NCBI RefSeq assembly: GCF_001025215.1
Contig: NZ_AP012330.1
Coordinates: 1-64,000, forward strand
DNA from: Bifidobacterium pseudocatenulatum DSM 20438 = JCM 1200 = LMG 10505
GTDB taxonomy: Bacteria; Actinomycetota; Actinomycetes; Actinomycetales; Bifidobacteriaceae
Reading direction: 5' to 3'
Length of the DNA stretch: 64,000 nt
Shown here piece by piece: positions 56,479-64,000 of this stretch. The notes below the pieces were generated by a model. It was not told the DNA's origin. It made no database searches and worked only from the letters and a program-made list of their open reading frames with translations. Each line of letters starts with the position of its first letter. Positions within the stretch are counted from its first letter, which is position 1. The position numbers and the translations under genes are program-made.

Positions 56479-56610
56479 GTCGCGCCGCCATTTTCCGTAG
56501 GAAAATTCAAGCGGCGCGACGCGAGGAGGGAGGAAGCTCTGGGAGCTTCCGTACGACGGAGCCATCCTTAAATTCCGCCATTTTCCATAGGAAAATTCAA
56601 GCGGCGCGAC
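56479..56610. repeat. Pair of 36-bp hairpin repeats
   Basis: Units at 56485-56520 and 56575-56610 differ in one base (G/A in TTTTCCRTAGGAAAA). Each holds ATTTTCC/GGAAAAT and ends in GCGGCGCGAC. In the first unit GTCGCGCCGC (56479-56488) closes a longer hairpin with 56511-56520. Between the units GGAAGCTCT/GGGAGCTTCC forms another hairpin (56532-56550). The 465-bp gap to tgt holds only these and the next palindrome array; no gene is seen. Confidence 0.75.
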
Positions 56611-56616
56611 ACGGCT

Positions 56617-56742
56617 CGTCCGATTCTGACGTTTCGGACATTCGACGAATGTTTTAGGGCGCTTGCTTGTCCGATTCTCCAGAATCGGACAACCGGGAGG
56701 GGCGGTATGGGCATTAGATGTCTGATTCTGGAGAAACGGACA
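56617..56742. repeat. 51-bp palindrome array, locus 3 (three copies, intergenic)
   Basis: Copies at 56617-56640 (diverged core CTGACGTTTC), 56668-56691 (perfect) and 56719-56742, exactly 51 bp apart. It lies directly after the hairpin-repeat pair and outside any gene. The first copy keeps its GTCCGA/TCGGAC arms although its centre is changed. Confidence 0.9.
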
Positions 56743-56802
56743 CATGGGGTGGTGGATGGGGCGAGACGGCTGGGTGTACGCATGACACGCGCGACACGCA
56801 TG

Positions 56803-56840
56803 AAAAAAGACGCCGACGGGTCTGTTCGTCGACGCCTTGG
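56803..56840 (-). terminator. Terminator of tgt
   Basis: On the minus strand AAGGCGTCGACG pairs with CGTCGGCGTCTT (two G-U pairs) around nine bases, and TTTTTCATGC follows. It lies about 55 bases after the tgt stop. Confidence 0.75.
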
Positions 56841-56894
56841 AACGCGGAAGTGTGGCTCAGCATTCGTTTGGGCGGAAGGCCCAAGTGAAATGCA

Positions 56895-58262
56895 TTATCC
56901 GCGGGATCCGTTGGCGTAGAAGCGGGTCAGGGTTTCGTCGCGGAATTCGTTGAAATAGCCGCCGTCGATCGATGCGCGGATATCGTCCAGCAGCTTCACG
57001 AAGAAATGCTCGTTATGGATCGTGGCCAATGTGAAACCGTTGAATTCGCGGGCTCGCAACGCATGATCCACGTAAGCACGCGAATAATGCGTGCACGTGT
57101 AGCAATCGCAGCCCTCTTCAAGCGGGCCAAAATCATGCTTGAATTGCGCGCGCTTGATGTTGTAACGTCCGCCGCGCGTGAAAATCGCGCCATTTCGGCC
57201 GCAACGCGCCGGAGCGACGCAATCGAACGTGTCTCCACCATTCTCGACACATGCGAAAATATCGTCGACTGCGGCGATGCCGAGCACGTGGCGCGGTCGG
57301 CTTTCCGGCATCGCATCGCAAATCCAAGCGCAAGTGTCGCCGATAATGCGCTTCTCGATCGCGCCTCCGATACCGACGCCGTCGAAGTCCAACGAAGCGA
57401 TCTGTTCGGCCGCATGCCTGCGCAAATCCTCATAATTCGCGCCCTGCACCACGCCATACAGCGCCTGATACGGCTTGCCGACGCGCTCTTCGGTAAGTCT
57501 CTTATGCTCGGCAACGCAACGCTGCGCCCAACGGTAGGTGCGTTCCACGGAACGCTCCTGGTAGCCGCGCGTGTTCATCAGTGTGGTCAGCTCATCGAAC
57601 GCGAACATGATGTCGGCGCCGATCTTATGTTGGATTCCCATTGAAATTTCGGCGGAAAAACGGTGCAGTGAGCCGTTGAGCGGCGATTTGAACGTTACAC
57701 CGTCCTCGTCCACGAACGCGAGACGCTCCTTGCCTTCGGCGATCACGTCGTCTGATTTCATGCCGGTCACGTCCATGGCGAGGGTTTTCTTGAAGCCTGC
57801 GCCGAGCGAAAGCACTTGGAAACCGCCGGAATCGGTGAAGGTCGGACCGTTCCAGTTCATGAATTTGGCAAGGCCGCCGGCTTCGTCGAGCACTTGCTCG
57901 CCGGGGCGTTCATACAGGTGAAACGCGTTGGACAGCAGGCATTGCGCGCCGAGGTCCTTCATGGTTTCGGGCAGAACGGCTTTCATCGCGGCCTGCGTGG
58001 CCACGGGCACGAACGCTGGAGTGTGAATATCGCCGTGGGGGGTATGGATGATGCCGGTGCGGCCGTATCGTGCGCCGCCTCGTCCCTTGCCGTCGGCTGC
58101 GTCGGGAAGACGGGTTTTCTGCTCGAAATAGAAGGCGTCGCGTCGGCCCGGCTTGCCTGGTTCCGCTCCACGCGGATGTTCGATGAGATTTTCGGACACT
58201 GCGGTTGCCGCGTTTTGCGTGTCTTGCGCTGTGTCGGTAGATGATTCGGTAAGGCTTGTCAT
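56895..58262 (-). CDS. tgt: Queuine/archaeosine-type tRNA-guanine transglycosylase
   Basis: Exchanges guanine 34 in GUN-anticodon tRNAs for a queuosine precursor. The 455-residue product has the (beta/alpha)8 TGT motifs: HTPAFVPVATQAAMKAV near 85, nucleophile/base region FTDSGGFQVLSLG near 160, DIMFAFDELTT near 245, and the C-terminal zinc site CDCYTCTHYSRAYV with a later His near 400-430. The start MTSLTESS at 58262 has no ribosome site and a TAAAAT hexamer lies eight bases before it, which fits a leaderless message. The first 65 residues are an unconserved, Ala/Thr-rich extension compared with the ~375-residue family average. No queC-F genes are nearby. Confidence 0.92.
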   Translation of the reverse strand: MTSLTESSTDTAQDTQNAATAVSENLIEHPRGAEPGKPGRRDAFYFEQKTRLPDAADGKGRGGARYGRTGIIHTPHGDIHTPAFVPVATQAAMKAVLPETMKDLGAQCLLSNAFHLYERPGEQVLDEAGGLAKFMNWNGPTFTDSGGFQVLSLGAGFKKTLAMDVTGMKSDDVIAEGKERLAFVDEDGVTFKSPLNGSLHRFSAEISMGIQHKIGADIMFAFDELTTLMNTRGYQERSVERTYRWAQRCVAEHKRLTEERVGKPYQALYGVVQGANYEDLRRHAAEQIASLDFDGVGIGGAIEKRIIGDTCAWICDAMPESRPRHVLGIAAVDDIFACVENGGDTFDCVAPARCGRNGAIFTRGGRYNIKRAQFKHDFGPLEEGCDCYTCTHYSRAYVDHALRAREFNGFTLATIHNEHFFVKLLDDIRASIDGGYFNEFRDETLTRFYANGSRG

Positions 58263-58536
58263 GCGGAATATTTTATGCGATAGCGGCGATTCTTGAAAGT
58301 GCTGCAAAGAATGCGATCGGTGAAATGAAAACAAGGAAGATGTGGAAAGTGCGATGAAGGTGCCGATCGCATTTTGGTGCGATTTTCAGATTCAATGGTG
58401 ATGTTGAACGTATTTGGCTGCTACTTTCAACAAACATTCAGGAAACTTCCAGAGCGAGTATCTTTACTCATAGATAGCAGTTCGAGCGGCACGATTGCTG
58501 ATTTGTGAAATGCCGCGAGACGAATAAGGAGCGAAA

Positions 58537-60522
58537 ATGGCTGAAGAGAACGACCAGAACGCCGTGCAGCCGCAGAATGACGAACAACAGACCGTGCCGA
58601 TGCCGCCGGTTGATGCGGAACAGACGCAAACTTACGCAGGTGAGCCGTATGCTGCAGAGTCGGCTACCGAACCGATTGACGTGCAGGGCGGTATTGAGGA
58701 TCAGCCGACGGCCGCCATGCCTGTTGCGAACGATGGCGCTTCGGCGGAATCCGCGGCTGCGGCGGGCGATACGCCGGATTATGCTTCCGCGGCGGACGAA
58801 CGTACCGTGGTTGGCGGTTCCACGCAGGATGCGCCGGCCCAGCAGTACCGTCCGGCACCGGAATATGGTGCGTACGGTCCCGTGCCGACGCAGCCGGCTG
58901 ATGGCACCGCAGCCGCGAACGATACTGCGAATGGTGCGCCGAACATACCCCCGCAGCCGCAATATGGCGCGTACGGGCAGGCTCCGCAGCAGCCGCAGCG
59001 GCCTCGCAATCCTTTCTTCGGAAATCCGTATGTGGGTGGAAATCAGCAGAACGATCAGCAGAACGCGCAATCGAATAACGGCAATCCATTCATGAAGCCC
59101 GCTGCGCAAGGCGGTGCCAACGTGCCGCCAGCAGCGCCGAATACTCCCAATAACGGCAACCCGTTTGGGAATCCGAATAACGGTAATCCGTTCGGTGCCC
59201 CGCAGCAGAATGGCGCAGCAACCAAGCCGAAGTCCGCTTCCGGCGTGACCGGGCATGTGATGACCGGCGTGGTGGCGGCCCTCGTCTCCGCGGCATTGTG
59301 CCTCGGCGTCGGCTACGCGGCAATCACCAATGGATGGGTGACCGTACCCACCTCCAGCTCACTGACCAGCGTGAAGTCCAACACGTCCGGATCCGGTTCG
59401 GCGAAAGCCAAATCCGGCGAGGCCGCGGACTGGAGCGCGGTGGCGAAAGAAGTGTCCGATTCTGTGGTGTCCATTGACGTGGCAACCAGCGACGGCAGCG
59501 CCAAAGGCTCCGGTGCAATCATCAGCGACAAAGGCTACATTGTCACCAACAACCATGTGATTTCCGGCGCGAAGCAGATTCAAGTGACGCTCGCCAACGG
59601 CACCATCTACTCAGCGCAAATCGTCGGCACCGACACCACCACCGATCTGGCCGTAATCAAACTCGACAATCCGCCGAGCAATCTGAAAGCCGCGGAATTT
59701 GCCGATTCCGACAATCTTGCCGTGGGTGAATCCGTGATGGCCATCGGCAATCCGCTCGGCTACGATGACACCGCAACCGTCGGCATCGTTTCCGCGCTCA
59801 ACCGCCCGGTGACCGTGTCCGATGACAACAACAACGACATCGTCACCAACGCCGTGCAGATTGACGCGGCCGTCAACCCAGGTAATTCCGGCGGTCCGAC
59901 CTTCAATGCGGCCGGCCAGGTGATTGGCATCAACTCATCCATCGCATCCACCACAACGTCTTCCGGCACCGCCGGATCCATCGGCATCGGCTTCGCCATT
60001 CCGTCGAACCTGGTAAAGCGTGTGGCTAACGAGATCATCGACAACGGCACCGTGCAGCATGTGGCGCTCGGCGTCACCATCAAGAGCTCCACGGTTGAGG
60101 CGGACGGCGTGACCCGCGGTTGCACGCAGGTGCAGTCCGTGGTCGACAACAGCCCGGCGGCCAAGGCCGGAGTGAAGGCCGGCGACTCCATCGTGGCGTT
60201 CAACGGCAAGGCGGTGAACAACAACTATTCGCTGCTCGGCTACGTGCGCGCCTCCGCCATGAACGACAAGGTGACATTGACGGTCGTGCGCGACGGCAAC
60301 ACCATGGAGCTTGACGTGACACTCGACCAGGAGGAATCCCAAACGAACTCCGCCAACAGCCAGAACCAGCGGAACAACGGCAATGATGGCCAGAGCCAGA
60401 ACGGCAATGGCAACGGTTACGGTAATGACGGCAATGGCAACGGAAATGGACAGAGCGACGGCAACGGCAGCAACGGCTACGGTGACGGTGGCGGCCTGTT
60501 CGACCCGTTCGGCCTGTGGTAA
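58537..60522 (+). CDS. HtrA/DegP-type membrane-anchored serine protease with PDZ domain
   Basis: The 661-residue protein has a long disordered, Pro/Gln/Asn-rich cytoplasmic part (1-230, with four NGNPF-type repeats), one membrane helix (about 240-262), a trypsin-like domain (about 300-500) with His in TNNHVISG near 345, Asp in TTTDLAVIKL near 375 and Ser in NPGNSGGPT near 452, and a PDZ domain (about 515-600). A Gly/Asn-rich tail ends the protein. Envelope protein quality control is the known family role. AAGGAG precedes ATG 58537. The VSDSVVS stretch near 307 is family-typical, not a copy of the 51-bp repeat. Confidence 0.93.
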   Translation: MAEENDQNAVQPQNDEQQTVPMPPVDAEQTQTYAGEPYAAESATEPIDVQGGIEDQPTAAMPVANDGASAESAAAAGDTPDYASAADERTVVGGSTQDAPAQQYRPAPEYGAYGPVPTQPADGTAAANDTANGAPNIPPQPQYGAYGQAPQQPQRPRNPFFGNPYVGGNQQNDQQNAQSNNGNPFMKPAAQGGANVPPAAPNTPNNGNPFGNPNNGNPFGAPQQNGAATKPKSASGVTGHVMTGVVAALVSAALCLGVGYAAITNGWVTVPTSSSLTSVKSNTSGSGSAKAKSGEAADWSAVAKEVSDSVVSIDVATSDGSAKGSGAIISDKGYIVTNNHVISGAKQIQVTLANGTIYSAQIVGTDTTTDLAVIKLDNPPSNLKAAEFADSDNLAVGESVMAIGNPLGYDDTATVGIVSALNRPVTVSDDNNNDIVTNAVQIDAAVNPGNSGGPTFNAAGQVIGINSSIASTTTSSGTAGSIGIGFAIPSNLVKRVANEIIDNGTVQHVALGVTIKSSTVEADGVTRGCTQVQSVVDNSPAAKAGVKAGDSIVAFNGKAVNNNYSLLGYVRASAMNDKVTLTVVRDGNTMELDVTLDQEESQTNSANSQNQRNNGNDGQSQNGNGNGYGNDGNGNGNGQSDGNGSNGYGDGGGLFDPFGLW

Positions 60523-60901
60523 AGCGAGATGTTGATGCGGTGCGTGAATTGACGGACGCAAGTTGTTGCGGTGCGCAAGTCAAGACTGTTGGGCTGGCTA
60601 AAACGTTTCGCGACATGCGAACGGACGGAAGCCACCCGATAGGCTGACGGCGAAGACGCGGCTGGCACCACGAAATCGCAAGTACAACGAAAACCGCGAA
60701 AATCAACAAAAAGCAAACCAAAAGAAGAATGCAATAAGGGCTGTGTGAGCAATCGCACAGCCCTTATTGCTGTATTGCGGCACAAAAATCGCAAATATTT
60801 GCTATGCTGAAAATATCTTTTTACGCCGTGTATCGATGGCTCGCGCGGGCGAGGCGCCGATGGGTTAACAAGGCGTCCGATACGAGCGTAAGGAGATTCT
60901 C
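60523..60901. other. Gap between htrA and the P-type ATPase gene
   Basis: Besides the hairpin at 60731-60770 these 379 bases hold no gene. TTGCTATGCTGAAAAT around 60798-60814 is AT-rich and could be promoter material for the ATPase gene. AAGGAG lies before its ATG. Confidence 0.35.
60731..60770 (+). terminator. Terminator downstream of htrA
   Basis: GCAATAAGGGCTGTG (60731-60745) pairs perfectly with 60756-60770 around a ten-base loop; TGTATTG follows. Confidence 0.8.
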
Positions 60902-63436
60902 ATGCGTAGAATCATCGATATTTGCTGGCGACTGTGCAAACAGGTTCCGTTACTGCCGATTACCATTCTGTCCGCGATTCCGTTGGCATTGCTGGGGGAG
61001 TGGAAGCCGTGGGGCGAGGCTGCGTGGGATTCGTGGATTTCGCAAGTCGGCGTTGACGGGTTGAGTGCGTTCAATCCGGGCGTTGGGCAGTGGATTGTGA
61101 TCGCGTTGGTTGCGTACACGATTGTGGTGACGGTACGCGGCATGATCGACGATCTGCGGCACGGGCATGTTGGCGTCGATCTGCTGGCGGTCGTCGCGAT
61201 TGCGTCGACGGTCGCAGTGCAGGAATATTGGGCCGCATGGGCCGTGGTGCTGATGATCTCGTCAGGCGAGGCGATCGAGGAATTTGCGCAGTCAAAGGCC
61301 GAAAGCAACCTGACCGCGCTGATCGACGCGGCACCGCGAACCGCGCACGTGGTCGTGCTGCCCGGTATGCGGGGGCATGTGCACGCGTCGGGCAGCGAGC
61401 ATACGGCCGACGTGACCGCCGACGGATTTCGTACTGTCAGAGTGTCCGATTCTGGAGAAACGGACAACCAAGACGGTGAAAAGCGTGCTTTTGCGTCTGA
61501 ATCTCCAGAAACGGACACAAAAGGTGCTTCGCAAACGTATGATGCGGCTGGAGAGCGTTTCGAAACGGTCCCCGTTGATCAGGTACAGCTCGGCGACGTG
61601 ATCCTGGTGTTGCCCGGCGAAACGGTGCCGGTCGACGGTGAGCTGCTGTCGGGCGTGGCCACGTTGGACCTAAGCAACATCAACGGCGAGCCCGTTCCCC
61701 GCGAAGTATATGCGGGCGCTCGCGTGATGTCCGGTGCGGTCAATGGCTCCACAACATTGACCATGCGCGCCACGCAACTTGCGCACGATTCGCAATACCA
61801 GAAGATCCTGGAGCTGGTCTCGTCGGCGCAAGAGTCGCGCCCCGCTGTCGTGAAGACCGCGGATATGCTTGCAGTGCCGTTTACCGTGCTTTCGCTTGCG
61901 ATTGCTGGGATTGCATGGGTGGTTTCCGGATTGCCGCTGCGATTTGCGCAGGTGCTGGTTCTCGCCACTCCTTGCCCGCTGCTGATTGCCGCGCCGGTTG
62001 CGTATGTGGCTGGAACAGGGCGCCTTGCCAAAGCGGGAATCCTGATTAAAGCACAGGACGTGTTGGAAAATCTAGGTCGTGTATCGCATATTTTCTTCGA
62101 TAAAACCGGCACGCTTACCGTCAAGCAACCGCAGGTCGTGCGCGTGGAGAAACCGTTCGGAACGAGTTCGCCGTTCAATGAAGACCATATTCTCATGATG
62201 GCCGGTGTGGTGGAAAGTTACTCGGTGCACATTCTGTCGAAAGGTATTGCGGCGGCCGGGCGCAAGGCTATGGACGACTTGTATGCGCGATATGCGTCGG
62301 GGCAGCGGTTATGCGCTGAGCGTGATTTGCCTGGGCATGGGCGCGACTATCCGGTGGTGAAGAACATTGTGGAGGATTCAGGTAAAGGTGTTTCCGGCGA
62401 AGTGAACGGGCACCGGGTGCGTGTGGGGCGTTTTGCGTATGCGACGGCCGACGAATCCGGATTCATGCCGGTGTTGCATATGCCGAATGCAACGTATCAC
62501 GTGTCCGATTCTCCAGAATCGGACAACCAGACGGGTGAAATGTACGCGAGGATGTCCGATTCTCCAGAAACGGACATCCAAAGGACTGAAATGCGTGCGT
62601 ATGTGTCCGATTCTCCAGAATCGGACACTCTTGGAACGCGAGGTGGAGTGTCTGGCGAGGGACGGTCCACGGTTGTAGCCCCATCCGTGTCCGTCGCAGC
62701 CGCGCAGACTGCATCCGCCCGCAAGCCTGAAACCGTCGGCTCGCTGTTTGCCCCGCTCGCGCCTGACGAAATGGCCGCATACGTGGCGATCGACGGCAAA
62801 CTGGCCGCCCGCATCGTGCTTCGCGACGTGCCCCGTGCGAATACGAAACGTTCCTTGGCCCGTCTGCATGAGCTCGGCATCAAGGAACTGTCCATGCTTA
62901 CCGGCGACAAGGCCGCATCCGCCCGCATCATCGCAAACGAGGTCGGTATCGATGACGTGCAATCCGAGCTGTTCCCTGAAGACAAGGTTGCCGCCGTTAA
63001 GAACGCCACCGAATCCATGCGTCAAAACCAGTCTATGCCCGCCCGCATCATACAGCGTATAACCGGCGAATCCAAGAATCGCCAAGTTACCATGATGGTC
63101 GGCGACGGCGTCAACGATGCCCCCGTACTTGCGGTCGCCGACATTGGCATGGCCATGACCGACGGCACGTCCACTGCGGCTTCCGAATCCGCGCAGGTGG
63201 TCATCATGAATGATGACATCGCCTCTGTGCCGCGTGCCATCGCCATCGCACGTCGTACGAAGAACGTGATGCTTCAGGCGGTGTTGATCGGCCTCGGCCT
63301 CGCCATCATCGGCATGGTCGCGGCCGCATTCAACTTGATTCCCGTGGTTGTTGGCGCATTCATGCAGGAGGTGATCGACGTGGTCAGCATTCTGTGGGCG
63401 CTCACCGTGCTTTTCGACCGCGGCGAATCCGCCTGA
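60902..63436 (+). CDS. P1B-type metal-transporting ATPase
   Basis: An 844-residue P-type ATPase without N-terminal metal-binding HMA domain. Membrane helices lie at about 15-33, 60-80 and 93-130, then at 320-345 and 345-370, and near the end (790-835). The metal site in the membrane is LATPCPLLIAAP near 353 (TPC motif), which leaves the metal open (Cd/Zn/Co or Cu groups). The phosphorylation motif DKTGTLT is at about 400 and MVGDGVNDAP near 732. Residues 181-205 (actuator region) and 534-575 (nucleotide-binding region) are in-frame insertions of 51-bp palindromes. AAGGAG lies before ATG 60902. Confidence 0.92.
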   Translation: MRRIIDICWRLCKQVPLLPITILSAIPLALLGEWKPWGEAAWDSWISQVGVDGLSAFNPGVGQWIVIALVAYTIVVTVRGMIDDLRHGHVGVDLLAVVAIASTVAVQEYWAAWAVVLMISSGEAIEEFAQSKAESNLTALIDAAPRTAHVVVLPGMRGHVHASGSEHTADVTADGFRTVRVSDSGETDNQDGEKRAFASESPETDTKGASQTYDAAGERFETVPVDQVQLGDVILVLPGETVPVDGELLSGVATLDLSNINGEPVPREVYAGARVMSGAVNGSTTLTMRATQLAHDSQYQKILELVSSAQESRPAVVKTADMLAVPFTVLSLAIAGIAWVVSGLPLRFAQVLVLATPCPLLIAAPVAYVAGTGRLAKAGILIKAQDVLENLGRVSHIFFDKTGTLTVKQPQVVRVEKPFGTSSPFNEDHILMMAGVVESYSVHILSKGIAAAGRKAMDDLYARYASGQRLCAERDLPGHGRDYPVVKNIVEDSGKGVSGEVNGHRVRVGRFAYATADESGFMPVLHMPNATYHVSDSPESDNQTGEMYARMSDSPETDIQRTEMRAYVSDSPESDTLGTRGGVSGEGRSTVVAPSVSVAAAQTASARKPETVGSLFAPLAPDEMAAYVAIDGKLAARIVLRDVPRANTKRSLARLHELGIKELSMLTGDKAASARIIANEVGIDDVQSELFPEDKVAAVKNATESMRQNQSMPARIIQRITGESKNRQVTMMVGDGVNDAPVLAVADIGMAMTDGTSTAASESAQVVIMNDDIASVPRAIAIARRTKNVMLQAVLIGLGLAIIGMVAAAFNLIPVVVGAFMQEVIDVVSILWALTVLFDRGESA
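61443..61517. repeat. 51-bp palindrome array, locus 4 (two copies, in the ATPase gene)
   Basis: Copies at 61443-61466 and 61494-61517, 51 bp apart, in frame (SDSGETD, SESPETD). The linker starts ACCAAGACGGTGAAAAG. Located before the actuator core of the ATPase. Confidence 0.9.
62502..62627. repeat. 51-bp palindrome array, locus 5 (three copies, in the ATPase gene)
   Basis: Copies at 62502-62525, 62553-62576 and 62604-62627, exactly 51 bp apart, in frame; one unit reads SDSPESDNQTGEMYARM. Linkers match those of locus 4 and of the methyltransferase gene (ACCAGACGGGTGAAATG; TCCAAAGGACTGAAATG). Confidence 0.92.
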
Positions 63437-63478
63437 TTTGCGAGGAGAGGTGTCATGCGCGGCGCTTTGGGGAAGCGT

Positions 63479-64000
63479 TTACAACGAGCTTGGCGAGATT
63501 TCTCCAGCGATCGATACGCGCATCCACTTGCCAAAGTCGACTCTGGTCACGCCTTGCGACAGCAGGAACATGATTTTCGCATACGTGGCTTCCAGCGTCA
63601 TATCACCGGATCCGATCGCGCCGGCGCGAGCGATCGCATCGCCCGTCTCGTAATGGCCGAGCAGTACTTCCGCCTGCTGGCATTGCGACGCGATCACAAC
63701 GGGAACGCCGTCATGCAGCACGTCGGCAATTACGTCGGTCAATCCCGGTTCGTCGCTCGGCACATTGCCGACGCCGTACGCGCGCAACAATACCGCTTCC
63801 GGACGCGGTGTAAGCATCGCTTCCAATCGCGCTGCGGAAATGCCGGGCGCCATATCAATCACGGCAACATCATGACGGGAGTAAGGTTGAGGTGACGTCC
63901 AGCCGTAACCGGCCGAAGCGGCGTCACCCGCATACCAATGCCATGGCGTGCCCGTACGAGCCAGTGGTCCGACGGAAGGCGCCGAAAATCCTTCAAACGC
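63479..64000 (-). CDS. L-asparaginase, C-terminal part (runs off the window)
   Basis: The 173 codons in the window continue in frame to the last base, so the gene's 5' part lies beyond 64000. The visible part has the C-terminal asparaginase domain: VAVIDMAPGISAARLEAML, VLLRAYGVGNVPS, VIASQCQQAEVLLGHYETG, GDMTLEATYAKIMFLLSQG and a final DFGKWMRVSIAGEIS. It hydrolyses asparagine to aspartate. The Thr/Lys active-site motifs are outside the window. It converges on the P-type ATPase gene with 42 bases between stops; no clear terminator separates them. Confidence 0.88.
   Translation of the reverse strand, partial: AFEGFSAPSVGPLARTGTPWHWYAGDAASAGYGWTSPQPYSRHDVAVIDMAPGISAARLEAMLTPRPEAVLLRAYGVGNVPSDEPGLTDVIADVLHDGVPVVIASQCQQAEVLLGHYETGDAIARAGAIGSGDMTLEATYAKIMFLLSQGVTRVDFGKWMRVSIAGEISPSSL

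Noticed and set aside
59453..59476. Further copy of the TGTCCGATTCT palindrome in htrA
   Set aside because: Only the left half matches; the text codes for the family-typical VSDSVVSID stretch and there is no partner at 51 bp.

Overview
The window is chromosomal DNA of a Bifidobacterium, or a very close relative. It starts at the first base of dnaA. Evidence for this placement: the order dnaA-dnaN-recF-DUF721-gyrB-gyrA-DUF3566; high-GC codon use; the actinobacterial wall-growth and phosphosignalling cluster (crgA, DUF881, class E sortase, pabA-type amidotransferase, pknB, pknA, pbpA, rodA, pstP, fhaB, fhaA); and actinobacterial markers such as DUF3073, the Bac_SCP-type protein and non-encoded tRNA CCA ends. 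The species cannot be fixed from sequence alone.

Layout. 1-10.8 kb: replication initiation and gyrase block, with oriC (DnaA boxes) between dnaA and dnaN. 10.8-18.7 kb: gdhA, mscL, three tRNA genes (Ala, Ala, Ile), a YgjP-type metalloprotein, an L-lactate dehydrogenase-like gene, a CNNM/HlyC-type protein and a beta-carbonic anhydrase. 18.7-21.0 kb: a 2-kb low-GC island inserted at the 3' end of ppc, bounded by a 63-bp duplication of the ppc tail. 21-34 kb: ppc, a ThrE-type exporter, putP, trpS, DUF3073, an SCP-like protein, glycogen phosphorylase and a rhomboid protease. 34.2-34.5 kb: a second dense DnaA-box cluster, followed by a THUMP-like methyltransferase gene. 36-48.7 kb: the cell-wall and Ser/Thr kinase cluster; its minus-strand half is a chain of four-base start/stop overlaps. 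48.8-56 kb: an S9 peptidase, a peptide/response-regulator/sensor-kinase operon, an alpha/beta hydrolase and a DMT transporter. 56-64 kb: a pseudogene fragment, tRNA-Leu, tgt, htrA, a P1B-type ATPase and the 3' part of an asparaginase gene that runs off the window.

The unusual content lies between and inside these ordinary genes. Three unrelated families of short palindromes are laid out with a near-constant period. The first is a 24-bp palindrome repeated every 51 bp: 14 copies at five sites, nine of them in frame inside two genes. The second is an 18-bp motif with 42- and 76-bp steps that forms a 94-bp inverted-repeat element present twice. The third is a 15-bp palindrome every 53-54 bp, five copies downstream of the tRNA-Ala genes. 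In each family the linkers are related too, so these are not CRISPR arrays. Other standouts are the ppc-tail island, the extra DnaA-box cluster, and a 54-residue secreted peptide coupled to a LuxR/NarL-type two-component system.

Functionally the region joins initiation of replication (DnaA, DnaN, gyrase, possible DnaA titration at 34 kb) with growth and division control. PknA/PknB, PstP, FhaA/FhaB, RodA/PbpA and CrgA are the standard actinobacterial module for peptidoglycan synthesis. Central metabolism is represented by PEP carboxylase plus carbonic anhydrase (bicarbonate supply), glutamate dehydrogenase, lactate dehydrogenase and glycogen phosphorylase.
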